Shown piece by piece: positions 1 through 8,451 of a DNA stretch of 64,000 bases (position 1 is its first letter; each line of letters opens with the position of its first letter). Made by a program: the position numbers and the translations under genes. Below the pieces are notes generated by a model, which searched no databases, was not told where the DNA came from, and worked only from the letters and a program-made list of their open reading frames with translations. Source of the DNA: UKL13-3 sp040387195 (GTDB lineage: Bacteria; Bacteroidota; Bacteroidia; UKL13-3); contig JAZKEF010000013.1 in NCBI GenBank assembly GCA_040387195.1, positions 124,001 to 188,000 of the forward strand, given 5' to 3'.

Positions 1-393
1 GCGTTGTTTGAATTCATTCCGATGTTAACCGGTGTTGACCAGCAGATGGTGATTCCAAGCCTTACCATACTCAATGGATTCAGAAATAATAAATACGGCT
101 GGGAAATAGCCATCGGTCCATCCATCGGTATTGCTCCTTATGCGGATTTAGCCAATGTAAATGGTAAATATTATACGCAAGATGAGCTCATTAACAATGG
201 TTTGGGTTCCCATGAGTTGACCAAAACACTTGACAGCAGAGGAGACGCGGAGTTTACTTCCGCATTGGTGTTCGCCATCGGGAAGACACTTAAATCGGGT
301 AAAATGAATATTCCTTTTAATATATGGGCAACCATTCCCACGCGCGAAGGTTTCAAGATGGGAATTTCAGTAGGTTACAATTCAAAGAAATAA
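1..393 (+). CDS. C-terminal part of an exported/outer-membrane-type protein (partial, 5' end outside window)
   Basis: The frame is open from the first base, so the gene begins upstream; about 130 C-terminal residues are visible. The sequence is rich in Gly, Asn and aromatic residues with alternating hydrophobic stretches. It ends in a segment rich in Ile, Val and Tyr (GISVGYNSKK), which resembles the last strand of a beta-barrel or beta-sandwich. No catalytic motif is visible. The next gene, a lipoprotein, starts 23 bases downstream and is probably co-transcribed. The function cannot be named; the outer-membrane location is an inference from composition. Confidence 0.6.
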   Translation, partial: ALFEFIPMLTGVDQQMVIPSLTILNGFRNNKYGWEIAIGPSIGIAPYADLANVNGKYYTQDELINNGLGSHELTKTLDSRGDAEFTSALVFAIGKTLKSGKMNIPFNIWATIPTREGFKMGISVGYNSKK

Positions 394-416
394 TCACCTA
401 CCTTACCCCACAGCAA

Positions 417-1517
417 ATGAACTACTCACGGTGTCTTCTTTTTTTATTGATTTTTGTACAGTTAACATCGTGTAGTAAGCGATATGGTGGCTTAAAAAAA
501 ATAAGGGTAGCACATGTTTCCCAACAGCCGGTTAACCATAAGTTATCCAAACATGTGTTGACAGGTGATTCACGGAAAACAGCATTGGCAGATCATAAGA
601 TTCCTGAATCCGCAAGTGTTTCGGCCATTCCGGATATTATTTATTCAGATACCAACTCGTACCTTCAGTCAAAACACAGTGGGATACATACGGAATTAAA
701 TACAGAAATAACACGTGAATCACTAGCCATTAAGCCCCTGCCTGCTGATTCGATGGAACAACAATCCGTGGAAAGGAAGTGGAATAAAAGCACATTGGTT
801 TCAGCAGGAACAGTATTGCTGGGAGTTCTCGTGGGTTTTATATTATGGTCCAATCCTATTGCCTTGGTTTATGTATCGGCAGGGTTTGGTGTGCTGGCCT
901 TTGCATATGCTCGAAAAGGCTGGAAAGAAATAAAGGTAAACAAGGAAAAAGGCAAGGGGATTGCGCTTGTCGCTATGATTCTTGGTACCATAGCCATGTG
1001 TACCCTATTTGCCATCATACCTGCTTTTCTGTTTTCGTTCAGCGCCCGAACCGGTCAAAGTTTTTACAATACCTGGTTAGTTATAACGGGATTGTTTTCG
1101 GCAATGGTACTTTATGGAGAGTTGCATGTTAAAAAGGTAAAACCAAAGGAGAATGCCATACCTGAAGCTTCCCAAAAACCAAAGGTGGAGCCGGGACCGC
1201 AGAATAGGAATGTAACAGCTGTTATTGCGTTTGTATGTGCACTTATATTTTTTGCTGTTGCTGGTGCAATAGCGCTCTCGTTATTACCTGCTTTTATATG
1301 GGGAGCATTGTTGTTGGTAACACCAATAGTTGCATTGATATTAGGCATAATAGCCCTTTTAGCGATTCGTAAAACACACCAGAAAGGGAAATGGATGGCA
1401 TGGGTTGCTATTCTTGCAGTACCGCTGCTTTTACTCGCAATGGTTTTAGTAATGAGTCCTATTCTTGGTTTGCTGGCACTCATTGGAGGAGGAATTTACC
1501 TCATGATAAAAAAGTAG
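417..1517 (+). CDS. Membrane-spanning lipoprotein of unknown function
   Basis: The likely product has 366 aa. I chose the ATG at 417, not the earlier in-frame start at 324, because 417 gives a clean lipoprotein signal: a hydrophobic stretch ending in the lipobox LTSC about 20 residues in, whereas 324 overlaps the preceding gene. After the lipid anchor there is a polar linker of about 110 residues. Several hydrophobic segments follow, roughly residues 128-175, 185-225 and 265-366, separated by Lys-rich loops. Such repeated TM pairs resemble DUF4190-like membrane domains, but no family was firmly recognised. A strong hairpin terminator follows at 1578-1615. Confidence 0.7.
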   Translation: MNYSRCLLFLLIFVQLTSCSKRYGGLKKIRVAHVSQQPVNHKLSKHVLTGDSRKTALADHKIPESASVSAIPDIIYSDTNSYLQSKHSGIHTELNTEITRESLAIKPLPADSMEQQSVERKWNKSTLVSAGTVLLGVLVGFILWSNPIALVYVSAGFGVLAFAYARKGWKEIKVNKEKGKGIALVAMILGTIAMCTLFAIIPAFLFSFSARTGQSFYNTWLVITGLFSAMVLYGELHVKKVKPKENAIPEASQKPKVEPGPQNRNVTAVIAFVCALIFFAVAGAIALSLLPAFIWGALLLVTPIVALILGIIALLAIRKTHQKGKWMAWVAILAVPLLLLAMVLVMSPILGLLALIGGGIYLMIKK

Positions 1518-1577
1518 GGAAGATATTACCCAATTTGAATAAAAGCAGAAACAGTCTTTTTGGCCTGAAAAAGTTAG

Positions 1578-1615
1578 AAAAGTTGGTTTGAATTAGCGGA
1601 TTCAAGCCAACTTTT
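1578..1615 (+). terminator. Intrinsic terminator after the membrane lipoprotein gene
   Basis: A 16-bp stem with one G-U pair (arms 1578-1593 and 1600-1615) encloses a 6-base loop. The 3' arm ends in a short T run (CTTTTCATTT). It separates the lipoprotein gene from clpB. The remaining 183 bases to clpB (1616-1798) hold no gene; a TATACTTTG near 1622 resembles a Bacteroidota -7 box but has the wrong internal spacing. Confidence 0.75.
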
Positions 1616-1798
1616 CATTTATATACTTTGGGTTGAGACATTATTGCAGCAAATCGTTGATTGGAGACGGATTTGAGGAATAGTGAAAACCTGACGGGCA
1701 CCGTGTAGAATGATGTTCAAAATATGGAATTTTGAAAGAAGAAACAACCCTTGATGTGGCGATGAAGAACCGGGATTATTTTAAGAAAAGTAACAACA

Positions 1799-4402
1799 AT
1801 GAATATCAATAATTTTACAATCAAATCGCAGGAAGCGGTACAATATGCGCAGGAACTGGCGGCCGGCAATACGCATCAATCCATTGAAACAGGGCATTTA
1901 CTGAAGGCATTGCTGGAAACGGACGAAAACGTTATTTCTTTTTTATTGAAAAAGATGAATGTAAATCCGGCACGGTTGGAACAAACCGTTGATGCGGTGG
2001 TTAGCAGTTATCCTAAAGTATCGGGTGGTGCAGGGCAGTACCTAAGCAATGGAGCCAATCAGGCAATTAGCAAAGCCGAGTCTTTTCTGAAAACATTCGG
2101 AGATGAGTTTGTTGCAATAGAGTTGCTGTTGCTGGGTCTATTGACTGCAGGCGATCAGGTATCCACTTTGCTCAAAGATGCAGGTGTAAACGAAAAAGAT
2201 TTAAAGAAAGCGATAACAGAATTGCGTGGTGATAAGAAAGTAACATCGCAAGGTGCGGAAGCACAATACAACGCACTCAATAAATACGCTAAAAATTTGA
2301 ATGAACTGGCCAAAGCCGGCAAACTTGATCCTGTTATCGGGCGCGATGAAGAAATAAGGCGTGTGTTGCAGATTCTATCGCGCAGAACCAAAAATAATCC
2401 GGTGTTGATAGGTGAACCCGGTGTAGGTAAAACGGCCATTGCCGAAGGTCTGGCACACCGTATTGTGAGTGGTGATGTCCCCGAAAACCTGAAATCAAAA
2501 CAGATTTTTTCACTCGATATGGGATCATTGATTGCTGGTGCCAAATATAAGGGAGAGTTTGAAGAGCGTTTGAAAGCGGTAGTGAAGGAAGTGATAGACA
2601 GTGATGGAGAGATCGTATTGTTTATTGATGAAATTCATACACTGGTAGGCGCAGGTGGCGGAGGTGAAGGAGCGATGGATGCAGCCAATATTCTAAAACC
2701 GGCATTGGCCCGTGGTGAACTACGCTCCATAGGTGCAACAACGTTGGCCGAATACCAACGTTATATTGAAAAGGACAAAGCGCTCGAAAGACGTTTTCAG
2801 AAAGTATATGTGGAAGAGCCGGATACTGAAAGTGCCATCTCCATTTTACGCGGACTGAAGGAGCGGTATGAAGTGCATCATAAAGTACGAATTAAAGACG
2901 AAGCAATTATTGCAGCCGTTGAATTATCACAGCGGTATATCAACGATCGTTTTTTACCCGATAAAGCTATTGACCTGATGGATGAGGCGGCCTCCAAATT
3001 GCGGCTTGAGATTGATTCTGTCCCTGAAGAACTGGACCAACTGGAACGTAAAATCATGCAGCTTGAAATTGAACGCGAAGCAATCAAGCGAGAAGGGGAT
3101 TCGGATAAGGTTAAGCAGTTGAGCGAAGATTTGTCGAACCTGCAATCCGAAAGAAATTCACTCAAGGCCAAATGGCAAAGTGAGAAGCAGGTAGTGGACG
3201 GCATTCAGCAATCCAAACAGGAAATTGAAAACCTCAAACATGAAGCAGAGCTGGCCGAACGGAATGGCGATTTTGCAAAAGTTGCGGAGATAAGATATGG
3301 AAAGGTGAAAGAAGCCGAAAGCAAGTTGCAGGATTTTCAGCAAAAATTGATTGAGCAGCAAGGCGATAATGCCATGGTGAAAGAAGAAGTAACCAGCGAA
3401 GACATTGCTGATGTGGTAGCTCGCTGGACAGGCATTCCTGTTACACGGATGTTGCAAAGTGAACGTGAAAAATTACTGCATCTCGAAGATGAATTGCATA
3501 AGCGGGTTGTGGGACAAGAAGAGGCCATCGAAGCTATATCGGATGCTATCCGGAGAAGCAGGGCAGGATTGAGTGACCCTAAAAAGCCAATCGGTTCATT
3601 CATCTTTCTAGGAACAACAGGTGTGGGTAAAACAGAACTGGCGAAAGCACTTGCCGGGTATTTGTTTAACCAGGAAACCTCTATGGTGCGCATTGATATG
3701 AGCGAATACCAGGAAAAACATACGGTAAGCCGTTTGATCGGAGCACCTCCGGGATACGTGGGTTATGAGGAAGGCGGACAGCTAACAGAGGCCGTGCGCA
3801 GACGTCCGTATTCCGTTATCCTGTTGGATGAAATAGAGAAAGCACATCCTGATGTTTTTAATATACTGTTGCAAGTATTAGATGATGGCAGGTTAACCGA
3901 TAATAAAGGAAGGGTGGCCAATTTTAAAAACACCATCATCATCATGACATCCAATATTGGTTCTCATATCATTCAGGAAAAGTTTGAAGACTACAATGAG
4001 TATAACAAGGACGAAAAAATTGCTGAAGCAAAAGCAGGAGTAATGGAGCTGTTGAAACATACCATCCGTCCGGAGTTCTTAAACAGGATTGACGATGTGA
4101 TGGTGTTTACCCCGTTGAGCAGGGAAGATGTGCGGGAGATTGTCAATATCCAGTTCAAAGGTATTCAGCAAACATTAACGGAGCAGGGGGTAACCTTAAG
4201 CGCAACAGATGAAGCACTTGATTGGCTGGCGCAGTTGGGGTATGATCCGCAATTTGGGGCACGTCCACTCAAACGAGTGCTGCAAAAAAGAGTTCTCAAT
4301 GAATTATCGAAATCCATATTGATGGGAACAATTAAAAAGGATTCAGATATCCTGATTGCATTGAATGAGCAGCAACAGTTTGAGTTTGTCAATCAGGAGT
4401 AG
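1799..4402 (+). CDS. clpB: ATP-dependent disaggregase ClpB
   Basis: This 867-aa Hsp100 chaperone is full length for ClpB. It threads aggregated proteins through its central pore and works with DnaK/DnaJ in the cytoplasm. Visible domains are the N-terminal Clp repeat domain (about 1-145); AAA-1 with Walker A GEPGVGKT at about 205 and Walker B VLFIDEIHT near 273; a long coiled-coil middle domain (about 400-525) that distinguishes ClpB from ClpA/ClpC; and AAA-2 with Walker A GTTGVGKT at about 605 and Walker B VILLDEIEKA near 673. The pore motif KYKGEFEERL is present in AAA-1. The gene appears monocistronic, with terminators on both sides. No heat-shock operator such as CIRCE was recognised upstream. 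Confidence 0.97.
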   Translation: MNINNFTIKSQEAVQYAQELAAGNTHQSIETGHLLKALLETDENVISFLLKKMNVNPARLEQTVDAVVSSYPKVSGGAGQYLSNGANQAISKAESFLKTFGDEFVAIELLLLGLLTAGDQVSTLLKDAGVNEKDLKKAITELRGDKKVTSQGAEAQYNALNKYAKNLNELAKAGKLDPVIGRDEEIRRVLQILSRRTKNNPVLIGEPGVGKTAIAEGLAHRIVSGDVPENLKSKQIFSLDMGSLIAGAKYKGEFEERLKAVVKEVIDSDGEIVLFIDEIHTLVGAGGGGEGAMDAANILKPALARGELRSIGATTLAEYQRYIEKDKALERRFQKVYVEEPDTESAISILRGLKERYEVHHKVRIKDEAIIAAVELSQRYINDRFLPDKAIDLMDEAASKLRLEIDSVPEELDQLERKIMQLEIEREAIKREGDSDKVKQLSEDLSNLQSERNSLKAKWQSEKQVVDGIQQSKQEIENLKHEAELAERNGDFAKVAEIRYGKVKEAESKLQDFQQKLIEQQGDNAMVKEEVTSEDIADVVARWTGIPVTRMLQSEREKLLHLEDELHKRVVGQEEAIEAISDAIRRSRAGLSDPKKPIGSFIFLGTTGVGKTELAKALAGYLFNQETSMVRIDMSEYQEKHTVSRLIGAPPGYVGYEEGGQLTEAVRRRPYSVILLDEIEKAHPDVFNILLQVLDDGRLTDNKGRVANFKNTIIIMTSNIGSHIIQEKFEDYNEYNKDEKIAEAKAGVMELLKHTIRPEFLNRIDDVMVFTPLSREDVREIVNIQFKGIQQTLTEQGVTLSATDEALDWLAQLGYDPQFGARPLKRVLQKRVLNELSKSILMGTIKKDSDILIALNEQQQFEFVNQE

Positions 4403-4419
4403 GGATAAACAATAAAAAG

Positions 4420-4450
4420 AAGGCATAGGGAATTTCGCTATGCCTTTTTT
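4420..4450 (+). terminator. Intrinsic terminator downstream of clpB
   Basis: Perfect 9-bp stem AAGGCATAG / CTATGCCTT (4420-4428 and 4438-4446) with a 9-base loop and a T run through 4450. It lies 17 bases after the clpB stop codon. It also argues against the first possible start (4451) of the following gene. Confidence 0.88.
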
Positions 4451-4483
4451 ATGTTTTTGTTATCTTCGTTAAAATTGAATACT

Positions 4484-5155
4484 ATGAAACGTTTACTCTT
4501 TGTTTGTATCGGAATAAGCTTAATGGTTCTATCCTGTAAAAAGGAAGACTCTTCTGATGGTACAACCACAACAACTACCACAACGTCTACCACAACGGGA
4601 TCAACAGATACTGTAGAAAAGGTTATAGAAATCAAAACATCATTTGGTTCCCTGTACATGTGGTTGAATAAGGAAACACCTTTGCATCGCAACAACTTTT
4701 TATCACTGGCGGAGTCAGGTTTCTATGATAATACCACTTTTCACCGCTGCATTTCGAATTTTATGATCCAGGGAGGTGATCCGAACTCGAAAGATGCTGA
4801 TACGACTAATGATGGTTTCGGTGGTCCGGGTTATACCATTCCTGCTGAAATAGATGCTGTGAAATTCAAACATATTCGTGGAGCAGTGGGCGCAGCAAGA
4901 GATAATAATCCTGCCAAAGCATCCAGTGGTTCGCAGTTTTACATTGTATTGTCCAATACCGGTGCGACACATTTGAATGGCAACTACACTGTGTTTGGTT
5001 TCATTATGAAAGGTATGGAGTTTGCGGACAGTATTGTGAAGCAACCACAAAAAGCGAGCAACAACAGACCGTATACCGATATCAAAATGGATGTGAACGT
5101 GCTCAATAAAACACGTCAGGAAATCCGGGCAGAGTATAACTACTTTCCTCAGTAA
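4484..5155 (+). CDS. Lipoprotein peptidyl-prolyl cis-trans isomerase (cyclophilin type)
   Basis: A 223-aa cyclophilin that isomerises X-Pro bonds, probably lipid-anchored in the periplasm. The ATG at 4484 yields a signal peptide ending in lipobox VLSC followed by KKEDSSDG. The ATG at 4451 is rejected because it abuts the clpB terminator. A Thr-rich linker of about 20 residues separates the anchor from the catalytic domain. Cyclophilin landmarks are FHRCISNFMIQGGDP, then SGSQFYIVLS and FGFIMKGMEF. The gene lies 8 bases upstream of arfB, so the two may be co-transcribed. TATCTTCG at 4461-4468 is close to the -7 consensus. Confidence 0.93.
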   Translation: MKRLLFVCIGISLMVLSCKKEDSSDGTTTTTTTTSTTTGSTDTVEKVIEIKTSFGSLYMWLNKETPLHRNNFLSLAESGFYDNTTFHRCISNFMIQGGDPNSKDADTTNDGFGGPGYTIPAEIDAVKFKHIRGAVGAARDNNPAKASSGSQFYIVLSNTGATHLNGNYTVFGFIMKGMEFADSIVKQPQKASNNRPYTDIKMDVNVLNKTRQEIRAEYNYFPQ

Positions 5156-5163
5156 TCATAACC

Positions 5164-5571
5164 ATGCATTTTAAAGCCCCGTTTTTAAGTAAGGAATTTG
5201 TGTTCAAAACCAGTCGCAGCGGTGGAGCAGGCGGGCAAAATGTAAACAAGGTATCCACCAAAGTTCAGATCGATTTTTCAATTCCCCAGTCGACCTTACT
5301 TAGCAAGGATGAGAAAGAATTGTTGTTGCAAAAACTGGAGAGAAAACTGACCAATGAAGGTGTATTGCAAATTGTATCACAAACCGAGCGTACCCAATTG
5401 GGGAATAAAGAAGTTGCCCTTAAAAAAATGTACCATATCTTGAATAAATGCTTTGTGGTAAAGAAAAAAAGGAAAGCTACAAAACCGTCAAAAGCATCGG
5501 TTGAAAAAAGACTGTCTTCCAAAAAGCGTTCATCGACAATCAAACAAATGCGTCAGTCTCCCATTGAATAA
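5164..5571 (+). CDS. arfB: Alternative ribosome-rescue factor ArfB (YaeJ-type peptidyl-tRNA hydrolase)
   Basis: A 135-aa protein, normal for ArfB. It rescues ribosomes stalled on truncated mRNA by hydrolysing peptidyl-tRNA in the P site. The catalytic GGQ is present in RSGGAGGQNVNKV (residues about 19-31). The C-terminal tail (residues about 100-135) is strongly basic, with many Lys/Arg and KKRKATKPSK, matching the tail that inserts into the empty mRNA channel. Full-length release factors are excluded by size. The start lies 8 bases after the cyclophilin stop codon. Confidence 0.93.
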   Translation: MHFKAPFLSKEFVFKTSRSGGAGGQNVNKVSTKVQIDFSIPQSTLLSKDEKELLLQKLERKLTNEGVLQIVSQTERTQLGNKEVALKKMYHILNKCFVVKKKRKATKPSKASVEKRLSSKKRSSTIKQMRQSPIE

Positions 5572-5627
5572 ATGAGCATTTATCTAAAAAATGTTGTATA
5601 GTTTTGTAAAACAAAAGTATATGGCTT

Positions 5628-6125
5628 ATGAAAACAACTACACTCTTGTTCTTTTTACTCATCACATCAATTCATTTTACCTGCAAAAAAGATAGTTCAG
5701 ATTCCTCTGCGACTACAACTACAACAGGCACCACCACTACAGCCCCAACTGTAAAATGTGATACATCCATTGTAAAGGCAAAAACGGGAAGCGGGTGTTA
5801 TCCCCGACTGGTGACTCCGGTAATGTGCGAAACCATTGATTTGTCAGGAGGCAAAACATATGAGATTGCATGGACAACAGATGGAACTATTTGTGAAACG
5901 CCTTGGACATTACAGATTGCCGGTAATCCTTTATCCAACACCAATATTAAATCATGGTCGCTTTCCACGAATGTAAACACCGGAATCACCAAGTATGGAG
6001 GTATTGTAAGGATCTCGGCTGCGGATTTAGAAGGATTAACAACGGATAATGGTTTGTATCACTGGACAGTGGCAAGTTTTTATGACTCGTATCCTGCAAG
6101 CCAAACATTTAAGGTTAAGAAGTAG
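5628..6125 (+). CDS. Small secreted lipoprotein with Thr-rich linker, unknown function
   Basis: A 165-aa product. The N terminus is a signal peptide ending HFTC followed by KKDSSDSS, consistent with lipidation at Cys. A Thr-rich linker follows, very like the one in the cyclophilin lipoprotein two genes upstream. The remaining 115 residues include four Cys and a beta-rich stretch ending in FKVKK. The alternating strands suggest an Ig-like sandwich, but no family was recognised. A -7-like TAGTTTTG at 5599-5606 lies 21 bases before the ATG, so the gene may have its own promoter. Confidence 0.75.
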   Translation: MKTTTLLFFLLITSIHFTCKKDSSDSSATTTTTGTTTTAPTVKCDTSIVKAKTGSGCYPRLVTPVMCETIDLSGGKTYEIAWTTDGTICETPWTLQIAGNPLSNTNIKSWSLSTNVNTGITKYGGIVRISAADLEGLTTDNGLYHWTVASFYDSYPASQTFKVKK

Positions 6126-6276
6126 GGCAGGTGATCGAGTTAGTAGTAGCATGCAAACATGTTGAACGAATATTGCAACCTGCAACCTTATTTTTAACCA
6201 CAAAAGGAATGTGGACAGTAAACATGGTTTTGTTTCATTTAAAAACTTTATTTGAAAACTAATCGATTAACAACTC

Positions 6277-7677
6277 ATGAGAAAAGAGCATGATTTTCTG
6301 GGAGAACTGGATATTCCTGAATCAGTATATTATGGTGTGCAAACGGTAAGGGCACTTGATAATTTCAATATTACCGGTATTCCGATTTCAAAGGAGCCAT
6401 TATTTATACAAGCCTGGGGTTATGTGAAGAAGGCAGCAGCATTGGCCAATCGGGATTGTGGTGTGTTGGATGACAAGATTTGTGAAGCAATCTGTTTTGC
6501 TTGTGATAAATTAATCGCAGGTGAATACACCGAACAATTTGTGAGTGACATGATTCAGGGGGGGGCAGGAACTTCATGTAATATGAATGCCAACGAGGTG
6601 ATTGCCAATATAGGATTGGAGCATATGGGTTTTGCAAAAGGAGAGTATGACCACCTCCATCCTAATAATCATGTGAACTGTTCGCAGTCGACCAACGATG
6701 CATACCCAACAGCATTCAGAATTGCCCTGTACCGAAAGATTGAAGTATACATTGCCGTACTCGACAAACTGCAAAAGGCATTTGATAAAAAAGCAATTGA
6801 GTTTAACCATGTGTTAAAGATGGGCAGAACACAATTGCAGGATGCTGTACCTATGACATTAGGAGCGGAGTTTCATGGCTGGGCTACTACAGTGCGCGAA
6901 GACATGCAACGCTTGAAGGAAGCACAACAATTAATTTGCGAAATAAACATGGGGGCAACAGCCATTGGTACACGCATCAATGCGCCCGATGGATATCCAG
7001 AATTATGTACAAAATATTTGGCTGATATTTCAGGTATTCCCTGCACACTAGCGGAAGATTTAATTGAAGCAACATCTGATACCGGTGCTTATGTGCAAAT
7101 CTCTGGTACACTTAAGCGGAGTGCAATTAAGATCTCGAAAATATGCAACGACTTACGATTGTTATCTTCCGGTCCGCGCACCGGACTGAACGAAATTAAT
7201 TTGCCACCCCTGCAGCCCGGATCGAGCATCATGCCGGGTAAGGTGAATCCGGTGATGCCGGAAGCCGTGAACCAAACCTGCTATTATGTGATTGGTGCTG
7301 ATGTTACCATCAGTATGGCTGCCGAGGCAGGACAATTACAGTTAAATGTGATGGAGCCAATTATCGGCTTTAGTTTATTTACCTCACTTTCCTATTTATC
7401 AAACGTTTTGCATTCACTGGTCGATAAATGTATTTTAGGCATTACCGCAAATGAAGAAGTATGCAAGAATATGGTGATGAACAGCATTGGGATTGTTACA
7501 GCATTAAATCCAATGTTAGGTTACGAAGCATGTTCGGCCATAGCCAAAGAGGCACTGGAAACGGGAAAATCAGTACACGACATTGTGGTTGTAGAACAAA
7601 AGCTCATCACACAGGATAAATGGGATGAAGTTTTTAATGTTGAGAATCTCATCAATCCGAAGTTTATCAATAAGTAA
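6277..7677 (+). CDS. aspA: Aspartate ammonia-lyase (aspartase)
   Basis: A 466-aa enzyme converting L-aspartate to fumarate and ammonia in the cytoplasm, as a homotetramer. Family features are QGGAGTSCNMNANEV, the substrate loop STNDAYPT and MGRTQLQDAVPMTLG. The fumarase/aspartase signature loop with the catalytic Ser, GSSIMPGKVNP, begins at about residue 315. The sequence tracks E. coli AspA closely along its whole length, including EDLIEATSD and AGQLQLNVMEP, which favours aspartase over fumarase C. The gene stands alone, with 151 bases before it and 225 after it. The downstream gap carries palindromic repeats. Confidence 0.95.
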   Translation: MRKEHDFLGELDIPESVYYGVQTVRALDNFNITGIPISKEPLFIQAWGYVKKAAALANRDCGVLDDKICEAICFACDKLIAGEYTEQFVSDMIQGGAGTSCNMNANEVIANIGLEHMGFAKGEYDHLHPNNHVNCSQSTNDAYPTAFRIALYRKIEVYIAVLDKLQKAFDKKAIEFNHVLKMGRTQLQDAVPMTLGAEFHGWATTVREDMQRLKEAQQLICEINMGATAIGTRINAPDGYPELCTKYLADISGIPCTLAEDLIEATSDTGAYVQISGTLKRSAIKISKICNDLRLLSSGPRTGLNEINLPPLQPGSSIMPGKVNPVMPEAVNQTCYYVIGADVTISMAAEAGQLQLNVMEPIIGFSLFTSLSYLSNVLHSLVDKCILGITANEEVCKNMVMNSIGIVTALNPMLGYEACSAIAKEALETGKSVHDIVVVEQKLITQDKWDEVFNVENLINPKFINK

Positions 7678-7902
7678 GTAATTGAGCTATTAAGTTAATG
7701 GGTTATTGAGTTATTGAGAGAAATGATTTAGATGAAAAGGATCTTTTCATATTTGTCCCGTTAGGGACAAAATATGGGAAGAAAGATGATAGGAAAACAG
7801 ATTAAGTCCCGTTAGGGACGATACATTTTTTGCGCGATACAGTTTTTAGAGCTTAGTCGGGAGTGATGTGTTGTTCCTGACGGAATTTTTGATTCCTGTT
7901 GG
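7678..7902. repeat. Intergenic repeats: GTTATTGAGTTATTG tract and two GTCCC-GTTA-GGGAC palindromes
   Basis: The gap between aspA and recX begins with a degenerate ATTAAGTTAATGGGTTATTGAG tract (7693-7720), related to one at 54645-54680. Two copies of a small palindrome follow: TTTGTCCC-GTTA-GGGACAAA (7752-7771, 8-bp stem) and GTCCC-GTTA-GGGAC (7806-7819). The shared core and loop suggest a dispersed REP-like family. Neither copy is followed by a T run, so they do not look like ordinary terminators. Confidence 0.65.
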
Positions 7903-8379
7903 TTATTTAAGTTTTTTCAGGATGGGTTGAATCAATTCATTTTCGAATCCACGGCTTGCTAGGTATTGATATACTTTATATCGTTTGGCAATGATATTGG
8001 GCTGTTTGGTTTGTTCCCATTTATCGAGTGCTACTTCCTGTATGGTATTGAGATAAACATCATCGTCAATTTCGGCTAATCCGCTTTTGATGCAATAATC
8101 TGAAATCTTGCGTTGTTTGAGCTCCATTCTGATTTTGTTGCGACCCCATTTTTTTACCCGAAACTTTCCACCTGCAAATGCCTTGGCAAAACGTTCTTCA
8201 TTGAGGTAGTTTTGTTCTGAGAGTTTAATCATAATCTCTCCGGCATCAGTTCCGTATATACCCCACTCACTCAGTTTGTCTTCCACTTCCTTGTAACAAC
8301 GTTCCTGATAGGCACAATAGCTTGCAGCCTTAAGCATGGCCTGCTGTGGAGTATATGTTTTTTTAAATGGCAGATTCAC
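7903..8379 (-). CDS. recX: Regulatory protein RecX
   Basis: RecX modulates RecA filament growth. The 158-aa product from GTG at 8379 matches the usual length and shows the three-helix repeat pattern: AYQERCYKEVEDKLSEWG, LNEERFAKAFAGGKFRVKKWGRNKIRMELKQ and a third repeat near YQYLASRGF. The frame extends upstream to an ATG at 8466, but that start would overlap the divergent transporter gene and its likely -7 box at 8433-8440. The GTG start giving NLPFKKTYTPQQ is therefore preferred, with moderate certainty. No recA gene lies nearby. Confidence 0.85.
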   Translation of the reverse strand: MNLPFKKTYTPQQAMLKAASYCAYQERCYKEVEDKLSEWGIYGTDAGEIMIKLSEQNYLNEERFAKAFAGGKFRVKKWGRNKIRMELKQRKISDYCIKSGLAEIDDDVYLNTIQEVALDKWEQTKQPNIIAKRYKVYQYLASRGFENELIQPILKKLK

Positions 8380-8432
8380 GGTTACTGACTTATCGTTTAC
8401 AAGTTGTGCATGAATGCAGCAAACGATAATAT

Positions 8433-8440
8433 TATCTTTG
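8433..8440 (+). promoter_or_regulatory. -7 promoter element for the MFS transporter gene
   Basis: TATCTTTG matches the Bacteroidota -7 consensus TAnnTTTG. No convincing TTTG/TTG lies 19-21 bases upstream, so only half the promoter is supported. If real, transcription starts around 8445, and the GTG at 8452 becomes the natural start of the transporter. Confidence 0.45.
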
Positions 8441-8451
8441 ACACAAAGAAC

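Noticed and set aside
1620..1640. clpB promoter at TATACTTTG
   Set aside because: The box has one base too many for TAnnTTTG and no TTTG at 19-21 bases upstream; not supported enough to list.
4438..4695. 85-codon minus-strand frame rich in Val (antisense of the Thr run)
   Set aside because: It mirrors the ACA/ACC Thr codons of the cyclophilin linker as GTN Val codons; a shadow frame.
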